The notes under the pieces: model-generated | The model's input: only the letters and a program-made list of their open reading frames with translations | Told to the model about the DNA's origin: nothing | The model's database searches: none | Made by a program: the position numbers and the translations under genes | Source of the DNA: Chara braunii | Taxonomy: Eukaryota; Streptophyta; Charophyceae; Charales; Characeae | Assembly: GCA_003427395.1 (NCBI GenBank) | Contig: BFEA01000260.1 | Span: forward strand, 33,958 to 97,468 | DNA: 63,511 nt | Reading direction: 5' to 3' | Part shown: in pieces, positions 16,201-27,549 of the stretch | How positions within the stretch are numbered: the first letter of the stretch is position 1 | Layout: each line of letters starts with the position of its first letter

Positions 16201-19200
16201 ACAGATACATTCAGGACTGTCTCTTATACACATCTAGATGTGTATAAGAGACAGCCAATACACCTGGGGCTAAATGTACGAGCCTAAACTATAATTTTGC
16301 CAACCCTGAGGTTGGCACCGGTACTGGTCGCTCTTGGATTGAGTGCTGGACCTGCTGCTGACACAAGGAACAAAGGAAAGGCCGCTGTTTTCACTCATGT
16401 GCCACCCAAAGCTATCAGATTCGTCCAGGGATAGCCGTCACTTTCGACAGATACATTCAGGACTGTCTCTTATACACATCTAGATGTGTATAAGAGACAG
16501 CCAATACACCTGGGGCTAAATGTACGAGCCTAAACTATAATTTTGCCAACCCTGAGGTTGGCACCGGTACTGGTCGCTCTTGGATTGAGTGCTGGACCTG
16601 CTGCTGACACAAGGAACAAAGGAAAGGCCGCTGTTTTCACTCATGTGCCACCCAAAGCTATCAGATTCGTCCAGGGATAGCCGTCACTTTCGACAGATAC
16701 ATTCAGGACTGTCTCTTATACACATCTAGATGTGTATAAGAGACAGCCAATACACCTGGGGCTAAATGTACGAGCCTAAACTATAATTTTGCCAACCCTG
16801 AGGTTGGCACCGGTACTGGTCGCTCTTGGATTGAGTGCTGGACCTGCTGCTGACACAAGGAACAAAGGAAAGGCCGCTGTTTTCACTCATGTGCCACCCA
16901 AAGCTATCAGATTCGTCCAGGGATAGCCGTCACTTTCGACAGATACATTCAGGACTGTCTCTTATACACATCTAGATGTGTATAAGAGACAGCCAATACA
17001 CCTGGGGCTAAATGTACGAGCCTAAACTATAATTTTGCCAACCCTGAGGTTGGCACCGGTACTGGTCGCTCTTGGATTGAGTGCTGGACCTGCTGCTGAC
17101 ACAAGGAACAAAGGAAAGGCCGCTGTTTTCACTCATGTGCCACCCAAAGCTATCAGATTCGTCCAGGGATAGCCGTCACTTTCGACAGATACATTCAGGA
17201 CTGTCTCTTATACACATCTAGATGTGTATAAGAGACAGCCAATACACCTGGGGCTAAATGTACGAGCCTAAACTATAATTTTGCCAACCCTGAGGTTGGC
17301 ACCGGTACTGGTCGCTCTTGGATTGAGTGCTGGACCTGCTGCTGACACAAGGAACAAAGGAAAGGCCGCTGTTTTCACTCATGTGCCACCCAAAGCTATC
17401 AGATTCGTCCAGGGATAGCCGTCACTTTCGACAGATACATTCAGGACTGTCTCTTATACACATCTAGATGTGTATAAGAGACAGCCAATACACCTGGGGC
17501 TAAATGTACGAGCCTAAACTATAATTTTGCCAACCCTGAGGTTGGCACCGGTACTGGTCGCTCTTGGATTGAGTGCTGGACCTGCTGCTGACACAAGGAA
17601 CAAAGGAAAGGCCGCTGTTTTCACTCATGTGCCACCCAAAGCTATCAGATTCGTCCAGGGATAGCCGTCACTTTCGACAGATACATTCAGGACTGTCTCT
17701 TATACACATCTAGATGTGTATAAGAGACAGCCAATACACCTGGGGCTAAATGTACGAGCCTAAACTATAATTTTGCCAACCCTGAGGTTGGCACCGGTAC
17801 TGGTCGCTCTTGGATTGAGTGCTGGACCTGCTGCTGACACAAGGAACAAAGGAAAGGCCGCTGTTTTCACTCATGTGCCACCCAAAGCTATCAGATTCGT
17901 CCAGGGATAGCCGTCACTTTCGACAGATACATTCAGGACTGTCTCTTATACACATCTAGATGTGTATAAGAGACAGCCAATACACCTGGGGCTAAATGTA
18001 CGAGCCTAAACTATAATTTTGCCAACCCTGAGGTTGGCACCGGTACTGGTCGCTCTTGGATTGAGTGCTGGACCTGCTGCTGACACAAGGAACAAAGGAA
18101 AGGCCGCTGTTTTCACTCATGTGCCACCCAAAGCTATCAGATTCGTCCAGGGATAGCCGTCACTTTCGACAGATACATTCAGGACTGTCTCTTATACACA
18201 TCTAGATGTGTATAAGAGACAGCCAATACACCTGGGGCTAAATGTACGAGCCTAAACTATAATTTTGCCAACCCTGAGGTTGGCACCGGTACTGGTCGCT
18301 CTTGGATTGAGTGCTGGACCTGCTGCTGACACAAGGAACAAAGGAAAGGCCGCTGTTTTCACTCATGTGCCACCCAAAGCTATCAGATTCGTCCAGGGAT
18401 AGCCGTCACTTTCGACAGATACATTCAGGACTGTCTCTTATACACATCTAGATGTGTATAAGAGACAGCCAATACACCTGGGGCTAAATGTACGAGCCTA
18501 AACTATAATTTTGCCAACCCTGAGGTTGGCACCGGTACTGGTCGCTCTTGGATTGAGTGCTGGACCTGCTGCTGACACAAGGAACAAAGGAAAGGCCGCT
18601 GTTTTCACTCATGTGCCACCCAAAGCTATCAGATTCGTCCAGGGATAGCCGTCACTTTCGACAGATACATTCAGGACTGTCTCTTATACACATCTAGATG
18701 TGTATAAGAGACAGCCAATACACCTGGGGCTAAATGTACGAGCCTAAACTATAATTTTGCCAACCCTGAGGTTGGCACCGGTACTGGTCGCTCTTGGATT
18801 GAGTGCTGGACCTGCTGCTGACACAAGGAACAAAGGAAAGGCCGCTGTTTTCACTCATGTGCCACCCAAAGCTATCAGATTCGTCCAGGGATAGCCGTCA
18901 CTTTCGACAGATACATTCAGGACTGTCTCTTATACACATCTAGATGTGTATAAGAGACAGCCAATACACCTGGGGCTAAATGTACGAGCCTAAACTATAA
19001 TTTTGCCAACCCTGAGGTTGGCACCGGTACTGGTCGCTCTTGGATTGAGTGCTGGACCTGCTGCTGACACAAGGAACAAAGGAAAGGCCGCTGTTTTCAC
19101 TCATGTGCCACCCAAAGCTATCAGATTCGTCCAGGGATAGCCGTCACTTTCGACAGATACATTCAGGACTGTCTCTTATACACATCTAGATGTGTATAAG

Positions 19201-19660
19201 AGACAGCCAATACACCTGGGGCTAAATGTACGAGCCTAAACTATAATTTTGCCAACCCTGAGGTTGGCACCGGTACTGGTCGCTCTTGGATTGAGTGCTG
19301 GACCTGCTGCTGACACAAGGAACAAAGGAAAGGCCGCTGTTTTCACTCATGTGCCACCCAAAGCTATCAGATTCGTCCAGGGATAGCCGTCACTTTCGAC
19401 AGATACATTCAGGACTGTCTCTTATACACATCTAGATGTGTATAAGAGACAGCCAATACACCTGGGGCTAAATGTACGAGCCTAAACTATAATTTTGCCA
19501 ACCCTGAGGTTGGCACCGGTACTGGTCGCTCTTGGATTGAGTGCTGGACCTGCTGCTGACACAAGGAACAAAGGAAAGGCCGCTGTTTTCACTCATGTGC
19601 CACCCAAAGCTATCAGATTCGTCCAGGGATAGCCGTCACTTTCGACAGATACATTCAGGA
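1249..19660. repeat. Artefactual 246-bp tandem array (75 x 208 bp plus 74 adapters)
   Basis: The unit is 246 bp: a 208-bp segment followed by a 38-bp perfect palindrome. Units start at 1249, 1495, 1741 and so on to 19453, exactly 74 periods, and the array ends with a 75th adapter-free 208-bp copy. I saw no substitution between copies. The palindrome is two Tn5 mosaic ends back to back (CTGTCTCTTATACACATCT then AGATGTGTATAAGAGACAG), which is the Nextera mate-pair circularisation junction. A 208-bp fragment circularised with this adapter gives a 246-nt k-mer cycle that a gap filler can walk repeatedly. The genomic content is therefore probably one 208-bp copy joining 1248 to 19661, and 18,204 bp are spurious. 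The 208-bp segment contains a small hairpin (GCCAACC, loop CTGA, GGTTGGC) and no recognisable gene. Confidence 0.96.
1457..1494. other. First of 74 Tn5 mosaic-end junction adapters
   Basis: The 19-base Tn5 mosaic end in one orientation is followed immediately by its reverse complement. This is the synthetic junction left by tagmentation and circularisation in mate-pair libraries and does not occur in eukaryotic DNA. Copies recur every 246 bp, the last at 19415-19452. Confidence 0.98.
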
Positions 19661-20594
19661 AGTGCAAGTGTGAGTATGCCCTACTGCAAGGAAAATGAGC
19701 GATAGCGAATTCCAGAAACCAAGCAACATCATACACATGAAACCAGATAGTTTTGACCTCGGATCAAAAGCAGAATTGCAACTCGAGTTCCACCAAAGAA
19801 GAGCACAGCAAAAGCTCACAAGTGACAATGTTGGAATAGTCTCGTCATCATCAACAATGAACCAATGTCGAATCCCTATCTGGCGCTCGGCGCCTAGACT
19901 ACGAATGGCAGATCCTAGCTAGCCTATCTACAATGCCGCTGGTGACGTCAACAGCTTCCCGAAGTACGAGCAGATCTCGGCCAATGCCGTTCGCCTCGAG
20001 CACCATGTATGTCTCACGCTTCACTCACAACCTCGATCCCCCACACAGATGCCACATGCACCCAAGGACCACCATGCGCCCCATCCAGCATCTCGCAGGC
20101 CAGCTTGGCTATGGCTGCCTGCGTGTGCCCTGTTCGCTTGTGAGCGCGTGGGCGCTTGCCTGCAGATAGCGCAGCAGCGCTAACGCAGCATGTAGCAAGT
20201 GCCCGGATGTCCAGCCCGCAGCCGGGCCCTTTCCTTTATGGAAAGTGGCTGCCAGTTGTGCGCTGCCTGACTGGCCTGGGCCTCCCCACGGAAGCTTCTG
20301 GTAGGCCCCAAGTGGCTGAGCCCCCTGTCCCAGGGAATCTTCCACAGGGCCTGCGGTGGTTACCCGTGTCCAACTGCCAGCGGCCTGCGCTCGGCTCATG
20401 CCCCATGTCTGGACCAGGGCCTGCCTCGATACATTTGGAAAAAGGCAGGCCGGGCCTGGACTCACTCAACCAACTGGCGCTGCGCAACTGCCTGAATTTC
20501 CCAGCTGCGTCCAAAACCCAAAAATAGGCCTCTGGTCGCTTGTCAGGCCCGCCTTCACTTAGGGCGGTCGTACTTGCTGAATGTTACATGCTGT

Positions 20595-20711
20595 ACAGGC
20601 CCCAACCTGTTTCCCTACAGGGAAACTTCCAGGCTCTTGCCTGGAAGCTTCCTTCTGACAGGGCCTACAGGCCCCAGCCTGTTTCCCTACAGGGAAACTT
20701 CCAGGCTCTTG
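20595..20711. repeat. 72-bp tandem repeat with paired hairpins, cut by gap
   Basis: A 72-bp unit beginning ACAGGCCCC starts at 20595 and again at 20667, and the second copy runs into the N gap. Each unit carries two adjacent perfect hairpins: GTTTCCC/GGGAAAC at 20609-20626 and TTCCAGGC/GCCTGGAA at 20627-20646, each with a 4-base loop. A longer array probably caused the assembly gap. Confidence 0.85.
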
Positions 20712-21686
20712 NNNNNNNNNNNNNNNNNNNNNNNNNNNNNNNNNNNNNNNNNNNNNNNNNNNNNNNNNNNNNNNNNNNNNNNNNNNNNNNNNNNNNNNNN
20801 NNNNNNNNNNNNNNNNNNNNNNNNNNNNNNNNNNNNNNNNNNNNNNNNNNNNNNNNNNNNNNNNNNNNNNNNNNNNNNNNNNNNNNNNNNNNNNNNNNNN
20901 NNNNNNNNNNNNNNNNNNNNNNNNNNNNNNNNNNNNNNNNNNNNNNNNNNNNNNNNNNNNNNNNNNNNNNNNNNNNNNNNNNNNNNNNNNNNNNNNNNNN
21001 NNNNNNNNNNNNNNNNNNNNNNNNNNNNNNNNNNNNNNNNNNNNNNNNNNNNNNNNNNNNNNNNNNNNNNNNNNNNNNNNNNNNNNNNNNNNNNNNNNNN
21101 NNNNNNNNNNNNNNNNNNNNNNNNNNNNNNNNNNNNNNNNNNNNNNNNNNNNNNNNNNNNNNNNNNNNNNNNNNNNNNNNNNNNNNNNNNNNNNNNNNNN
21201 NNNNNNNNNNNNNNNNNNNNNNNNNNNNNNNNNNNNNNNNNNNNNNNNNNNNNNNNNNNNNNNNNNNNNNNNNNNNNNNNNNNNNNNNNNNNNNNNNNNN
21301 NNNNNNNNNNNNNNNNNNNNNNNNNNNNNNNNNNNNNNNNNNNNNNNNNNNNNNNNNNNNNNNNNNNNNNNNNNNNNNNNNNNNNNNNNNNNNNNNNNNN
21401 NNNNNNNNNNNNNNNNNNNNNNNNNNNNNNNNNNNNNNNNNNNNNNNNNNNNNNNNNNNNNNNNNNNNNNNNNNNNNNNNNNNNNNNNNNNNNNNNNNNN
21501 NNNNNNNNNNNNNNNNNNNNNNNNNNNNNNNNNNNNNNNNNNNNNNNNNNNNNNNNNNNNNNNNNNNNNNNNNNNNNNNNNNNNNNNNNNNNNNNNNNNN
21601 NNNNNNNNNNNNNNNNNNNNNNNNNNNNNNNNNNNNNNNNNNNNNNNNNNNNNNNNNNNNNNNNNNNNNNNNNNNNNNNNNNNNNN
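20712..21686. other. Assembly gap (975 N)
   Basis: Run of N inside the nested LTR. The long reading frames that cross it are meaningless. Confidence 0.99.
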
Positions 21687-21963
21687 TGATTGGTATTCTA
21701 GCATTCTGCTTCGCTACTTGTACTACGTGTGTGAGGTCAGTCCTTGTCAGGTCAGTCTTTGTATCTAAGTCTTCCCTGCGCTATTCAGCACTTTTGTATG
21801 TATGAGAATGCACATTGTCTGTCGAGATTCTACTCTCACCGCATTGTCCATTTCAGTCCTTTTTATCACACTGCAGTTCCTCGGTTATTACGAACATCAC
21901 ATATCTGTGCATGTAACACTGAAACAGGGCCCAGTAGGTCTTACCGAAGCCTTGAGCCTCGCA

Positions 21964-21978
21964 TTCGCTCCTCCATAC
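21964..21978 (-). promoter_or_regulatory. Polypurine tract of element 1
   Basis: On the minus strand the sequence immediately before the 3' LTR reads GAAGTATGGAGGAGCGAA. A purine-rich run here is expected to prime plus-strand DNA synthesis. It is interrupted by a T and a C, so it is degenerate. Confidence 0.55.
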
Positions 21979-21999
21979 TTCAATAGTCCTTTGAGAAGT

Positions 22000-23340
22000 T
22001 CACTCAATCTGGCGTTTTCCCTTGTTCAACAACTTCTCATAGTGAGCGATAGCTTGTGGAACGGTCTGCATCAATTCCTCCCTTGTGAACCATCTGTCCT
22101 CCTTAGGATCAGTCTGATATCTGAACCGAACGCGATACTGCAGTTTCAGCTTTGGAGGACGGCCCCTGCCTGTTGGTCTTGAAACCGGCATCTCCCTGTG
22201 GTCAACGATGTAGTCGATGTCGACCGCTACATCCATGGTTGGGGGCAGCATAGATCGACGAGAGGGAAACTGATCAGTTTCCTCGAAAGGTGCAAGTTTG
22301 GAGGCATGGAAGACAGGGTAAGTGCGAAGGTGACCAGCGATCCGTATTATATAGGAAGGCCCATCCGGATCATTTCCGACAACATTTAGAATCTCCCATG
22401 GCCCAAAATAATGTGGCATGAGCTTGCGGAAGATCCCATGCTCCTGCCCCAGTTCAAAAGCTTTGACCCAGACTCTGTCCCCTACCTGGAATGTAGATGG
22501 GCGGTGGTGCTTGTTCTCAAATTCTATCATTGCGGCCTGTGCTTTATGCATCTGTTCTACAGCTTGCTGCATCAGGCATTTGTATCGATAGGCGAATTCT
22601 AAGGTGCCTGGCGCAGCAGCCGGCTGGCTCTCAGGTAGTAGAAAGTCTAGGGGTAGTCTAGGCTTGAAGGTCAGTAGCAGACTGTTGGGGCTCACCCCTG
22701 TTGCTCTGTGCACAGCTTTATTGTAGAGACTGGCAACAAGAGCAAGTTTCTCATCCCAGTCCAGCTGGTTAGGCTTGATATAGTGCCTTAGCAGGTGTTG
22801 TACAACGCAGTTCAGCTGCTCTGCTTGCCCGTTTGCGTCTGGGTGGTTTCCTGAGGTCATCTGCAGCTGTGTCCCTTGTTCAGCAGCTGCAGCTTTCCAC
22901 AATTCGCTTGTAAATCGAACGTCCCGGTCGCTAACTATCGACTTTGGCTATCCAAAATCTCTGACCCAGTTTTCTTTGAACAACTTAATCATGTACTCGG
23001 TCTTGGCTGTCTCGGGCATTGCGACTAACCTAGCATACTTACTAAACCTATCCACAATGACAAAGACGTATCGCATACCGCTCTTGCTGGTGACCAGTGT
23101 GTCCATGAAATCCATGGACAGGATCTCACCGGGCCTTTCCGGAATCGGAAGGGGCTTGAGAAGCCCAAGAGGGGCTTGTGTACGTGGCTTGTCTCTCTGA
23201 CTCACCTGACAAGTTTCCACGTACAGCTTGGCATTTCTCATCATTGTGGGCCACCAGAACTGCTGCAGCAAGTTTGCTGCAGTCTTCTTATAGCCAAATG
23301 TCCTGTGGCGTTATGACATTCACCTAAAAATAAACTACGC
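22000..23340 (-). pseudogene. Element 1 integrase with chromodomain-like C-terminus (broken)
   Basis: Would insert the element cDNA into chromatin. On the minus strand the zinc-binding part shows an ECHNATGH-type segment around 23300-23325, but the second Cys of the CxxC pair is Ser (CQVSQRDK). The catalytic core keeps D in SMDFMDT, D in VSDRDVRF and E in ANGQAEQLN. After the GPWEIL and HLRTYPVFHASKL segments comes a chromodomain-like tail (DYIVDHRE, then DRWFTREEL) ending at 22000. Breaks: an amber codon at 22948-22950 where the family normally has Trp, and a one-base loss in a T run near 23300 that separates it from RNase H. Confidence 0.9.
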
Positions 23341-23369
23341 AAAGACTCCCGGTTTGGCACACACAAACG

Positions 23370-25091
23370 TTAATTCCCGGCCTTCGCAAGGAACAACAGG
23401 CCATCGACCAACACAAACTCTTCAGAAGCTACTTTGTCCTTTGCCTCGAGCCTGCTTATGATCTCAGGCATAAACGGATCCTCGCGATAGGCTTCCACCA
23501 GTGATCGAGTAACATCGTCCGCAAGCCCAAACTCAATGATCAGCGCACCAAGGAAGTTTGGCCTACGCGACAACGCATCAGGAACCTTGTACTCTCCTTT
23601 GATGTACTTGGGTTCAAAGTCATACTGCTCTATGACTTCAATCCAACGTTTCAAAGCATCGGAGAGCACAGGCTGTGTTCTCATCCACCTCAGGGTCTGA
23701 TGATCAGTCCTGACATAGAAGAACCTCCCAAGGAGATAGTGCCTCCAGTGGGTTAGCGCTTCGTAAATCGCATAGAGTTCCTTCTCATAGGTGGGCTTCG
23801 CCAACTTCTGAGAGGGCATCTTTTTGGACATGTACTCTACCGGCCTCAACTTTGGCCCCTTCTGCTGCGCAAGCACGCCAACGCCACCAATGCCCTATTG
23901 GCTGGCATCCGTGGTTACTGTGAATGGCTTATCAGGATTAGTAAGTTTCAAGACCTCATGGTGTGTTAAAGAATGCTTCAGATGTTTGAAAGCAGCCTCA
24001 CACCTGTTTGTCCACTCCCACCGGGTGTCAAGGCGTGTGAGGTCCGTCAAAGGTGCGACCACTATGGTATAGTTCTTTACAAAATTACAGTAGTAGCCGG
24101 TCACCCCTAAGAAGGACCTCATCTCAGTCACAGACTGAGGATGTGGCCAGTCACGAATGTTGGCCACCTTCGCGTTATCGGGGTTCAATGCCTCATGGCC
24201 CAGATACAAGATCCTGGTGCGGCCGAACTCGCACTTATCCCAGTTGATCTTGAACTGGCGGTGTCGAAGGAGACTGAGAACTTTGTCTAGATGGGCTACA
24301 TGCTCCTCGGCAGTCCTACTAAAGATAAGTATGTCATCGAGGTACACAATGACAAACTTGTCCAAGTAGTCATGAAAAATCCGGTTCATAGCGTGCTGAA
24401 GGGTGCCAGGAGCATTGCAAAGGCCGAAATGCATCACCACAAACTCGTACAGACTGTACCTGGTTTGAAAAGCGGTTTTGTGTTGATCCTCAAGCCGGAT
24501 TGCATTCTGATGGTACCCAGGCTTTAGATCTATCTTACTGAAGTACCGACACCCTTGCACTCGGTCCAATAAGTCATCGATGCGCGGTAGGGGCTCTGCG
24601 TTCTTCTCAGTGATGGCATTGAGGCCCCTATAATCAATGCACATCCTCAACGTTCCCCCCTTCTTTGGTACGAATAGGACAGGAGACTCGTAAGGGGAGA
24701 CACTTGGCCGGATCCAACCCTTTTCTATGAGATCCTTGAATTGCTGGCGAAGCTCGTCTAGCTCCGCTGAAGACATTCGATAGATCCTACCCTTCGGAAT
24801 ACTAGACCCTGCCATAATCTCTATCACGTGGACGACCTCCCTCTCAAGAACCCCTTTCGGCTCTTCAAATAGATAAGGGTACTTACCGACCACTCCCTCT
24901 ATCTCTGGAGGCATTTTCATCGGCTCACCCACTGTAGAGACATACATTAAATACATACCCTCCTTCGGATTTTGCTTATAATAATTATAAAACACGGCCG
25001 CACACATGGATCCGTAGGACTCAATCCACCTACTAGCTTTATACTTACGTAATCTGGCAGTTCCCCCTCCGGGCAAGGTGTATTTGACCAC
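23370..25091 (-). pseudogene. Element 1 reverse transcriptase and RNase H (broken)
   Basis: Copies the element RNA into DNA and removes the RNA strand. The RT shows WIRPSVSPYESPVLFVPKK, RMCIDYRGLN, the catalytic YLDD box (codons at 24333-24344) and LGH before the connection to RNase H. RNase H starts at TDASQ and shows YEKELYAI, TDHQTL and DALSRR. The RT frame is open for 398 codons. An amber codon at 23895-23897, just after TDASQ, separates RT from RNase H in the same frame. The frame ends at 23370 because of a frameshift just before integrase. Confidence 0.94.
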
Positions 25092-25618
25092 TTTTTGGTC
25101 CTAGTCAAATTGGGGCTGTGCAACCGAAAGATAGTACATACCCAGTAAGATATCCATAGGGAGATCATCGCTGACTAGGAACGAGACTCCATATCTCAAC
25201 GTCTTTTAGGTAGTCATAGACTACCATGCGCTGTTTGTTGGCACATGTCGACTCCACGGGTCGACTGAGGCGTTGCACTTGCCCCTGTAAGCGCAGCCGT
25301 TCAACACAAGCGCGGTTGATAAAGTTTCACATTGAATAGGTATAGTAAAAGGCCTTGGCCTTACGACCGCCTATGTCTACCTCGGCGACGAACAACTTCC
25401 CCTTAGGAGCTTTTGCCATGGCCGTCCAAGAAGCTAGCGGGTTTGATCTAGACCACTCTCCTCTAGCTCCTCTAAGGTCTCAAACACATTCATTGAACAA
25501 AGGATCGATTGGTCCGAATGTGTTTGCGTGACGACAACGAAGTCAATAGCTGAGGCCATCTCTCGAGATGGTTAGGGTGTGTCCACCACCTCGACCCTAG
25601 CAGGAACAACTATAATTC
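25092..25618 (-). pseudogene. Element 1 protease region (degenerate)
   Basis: This interval lies where the retropepsin should be, between the zinc knuckle and RT. Conceptual translation is scattered over frames with many stops. Recognisable scraps are a segment before FINRACVERL that should hold the DSG motif, and PMDILLGM near 25150, the usual ILGM strand. No intact catalytic Asp-Ser/Thr-Gly is visible. Confidence 0.6.
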
Positions 25619-27549
25619 CTACTGGCCCAACGTGTTTCCCGAAGCAGTGCCGAAACTGATGGCTACATTGCTACCGTGGGAAGCGGAGGAGACCAGCACC
25701 TGCCCCACCGTAGGCGGGATCTTTTCTATTACCTTATTGTTTCGGCACTTGAATTGGTTATGGCCATGTTGGCCACAACGAATGCAAGCCGCTTGAGAGT
25801 AACGATCTCTCCACACGTCCTCAGTAAGCCCCGCTTTCTCCCATGGAGGAGCATTGGGGTCTACTTGACTCCTTAACTGGGAACCTCCATGGCGTTTACT
25901 GGTCGCCTTACCTTTCTGCACAGAGGCAGCGACTGCTCCACCCCCTGAAGCTTCTACGCTGCCCGACTCTGACCCTACTCCCTCCTGGAAGTCGTCATCT
26001 AACTCCATGGCAGATCCATCGTTATCGACGAACATGATGCGCTCCTTAGCCTTCTAGTTAGGAGGCAATGTCTTCTTCCTACCGTCCGTAGTGGGTTGGT
26101 GCCCATGCCCGGTCTTTGCCTCTAGATCTAGGGCCTTCTTGTTGAATGAAGGAAAGTTGTGAACTGTGATCATGGCCTCACCTGCCAAGTGATTCCTGAG
26201 CTCTATGGGGAGAGACCTCAGGTAAGTGGTAAGTAAGACCTGGGGGTCGTAGCGCACTCCAGAGATCAGATGCTCGACCGCCTTTGTGGCATCCCTTACT
26301 GACCTGAACTTTCTTGAGCTCATGGTCAATATTGCGTCGGTGGCCTTTTGAGCCTCCTGCGGATCATGCCACCTTTCTTCCACCAGCTTGAGGAAATCAT
26401 CCAATATCTGGGTGACTGCCCAAGCGCGGAAGGCATGACCGTAACCCTGTAGTTGCACATACCCACTTAACCACCTTGCTGCACTCCCCTTCAGATAGGA
26501 GGCAGCCACAAGCACTTCCTCGTGAGGCAAGGTTGACTTGCACTTCACATGTATCTCATGAGAAGGGTTTCGGTGATGCGATGGCAGTCTTTGGAACCCA
26601 CTGTCCTTGTCTCGGTGCCTGCACTACTCCAGGCTGTAGGCCCTGGGGTGCAGGCTGCTGCACTAGCTGCTGTTGGGGCTGTACGCCCTGCGGCTGTGCT
26701 GGCTGAGAGACAGCAGGCTGCCCTGTCACGACAGGCTGCAACGGAGGTTGGGAGAACACTGCCTGTACAGGAATCTGTACACTAGGACCTGCTGGGAACC
26801 CGCTTGTAAAAGGCATAACCAGATGGGAAGCGGCCTTTACCGAAGCTGGAGAGATTATAAATGGGTCTACTCTAGTTATCGGTGGGACAAAAGGAGGAGG
26901 CTGTACAACGGGCCAGGCACCTGGCCCGGATGGTGATGGTGTGGCCTGAACTCGCTCGACCAGCACGACCAGGCTCCTCTAAATGTCTTGCAAGAGTGAC
27001 GTATGGTAGTCCTGCATCTCTACTACATCTAGCAGGGCTATCATCACAGTCCTTACATCGTCATCCATGTTGGGCAGGTCCATCTCCTAACGCCCTAATG
27101 TCCGCTTGCCTCCGCTGCATCCTAGACGTACGTCTGATCATTCTTTCCTTCTCTACCTGTATCTCATCTAGTGCCGTCTGTAGCTGGGCCTCTTGAGCAC
27201 TGGCTTGCTGAATGGCGACCGCCTCGGGAGTTAACACTGTTTGTTGGCTTGCCGTAACGCTAGTGGACTGACTCAGGGTTTGTGCGACCGTCGCCCAGAC
27301 AGCTCCTGAACTATTGGGCTGGGAACTTTGCTTCGCAGCGGTGGCCATGTTGGATGCTGAAGTAGATGCCTCACTTGCGAAGGCTCTGCTTGCCTCTGCG
27401 TCCCTAGCCCTCCGCTGCTGCTGCTGCCTTTCCCTAAGCTAGCGAAACAGAAAACGGTCACCCTCTGGTCCTAATGCTACGTGGACCAACGGGCGTCTTG
27501 ACAAACGCAGGATCCGATCGTTCGGCACAGGGTCCTCCCTGTCGCTCAT
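25619..27549 (-). pseudogene. Element 1 gag polyprotein (broken)
   Basis: Capsid-nucleocapsid precursor read leftwards from ATG at 27549 (MSDREDPVPNDR). A Gln-rich N-terminal part follows, then a Pro/Gln-rich stretch (26560-26960), the retrotransposon gag core (ASYLKGSAARWLSGYV, then VEERWHDPQEAQKATDAIL) at 26054-26548, and a zinc knuckle CIRCGQHGHNQFKC with exact CxxCx4Hx4C spacing near 25735-25776. In-frame amber codons lie at 27439-27441, 26979-26981 and 26054-26056, with frameshifts near 27060 and 26550. Confidence 0.88.

Larger units (their letters stand above)
20582..21918. mobile_element. Nested solo LTR (or LTR element collapsed in the gap)
   Basis: The insertion starts TGTTACATG and ends CATGTAACA, which are perfect 9-bp inverted termini of the usual LTR form. 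It is flanked by the 5-bp direct repeat CTGAA at 20577-20581 and 21919-21923. The target is the 3' LTR of element 1, so it is younger. The visible ends are 130 bp and 232 bp; the middle is N, so a full element with internal genes cannot be excluded. The start resembles that of the element 2 LTR at 40671 (TGTTACATGCTG). Confidence 0.85.
19685..21963 (-). repeat. 3' LTR of element 1, split by a nested LTR
   Basis: 19685-20581 aligns with 28824-29707 of the 5' LTR, and 21919-21963 continues the alignment to the LTR terminus. Both LTRs share the segment beginning TGCAAGGAAAATGAGC. The 1.3 kb between is a later insertion at CTGAA. Without the insertion the LTR is about 940 bp, against 925 bp for the other copy. 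Confidence 0.92.

Noticed and set aside
1249-19660. A centromeric-type satellite or CRISPR-like array with 38-bp palindromic spacers
   Set aside because: The palindrome is the synthetic Tn5 mosaic-end junction and copies show no divergence, so it is a library and assembly artefact.
20540-21805. Reading frames of 370-420 codons
   Set aside because: Almost entirely N. The same applies to frames across 43101-43656.
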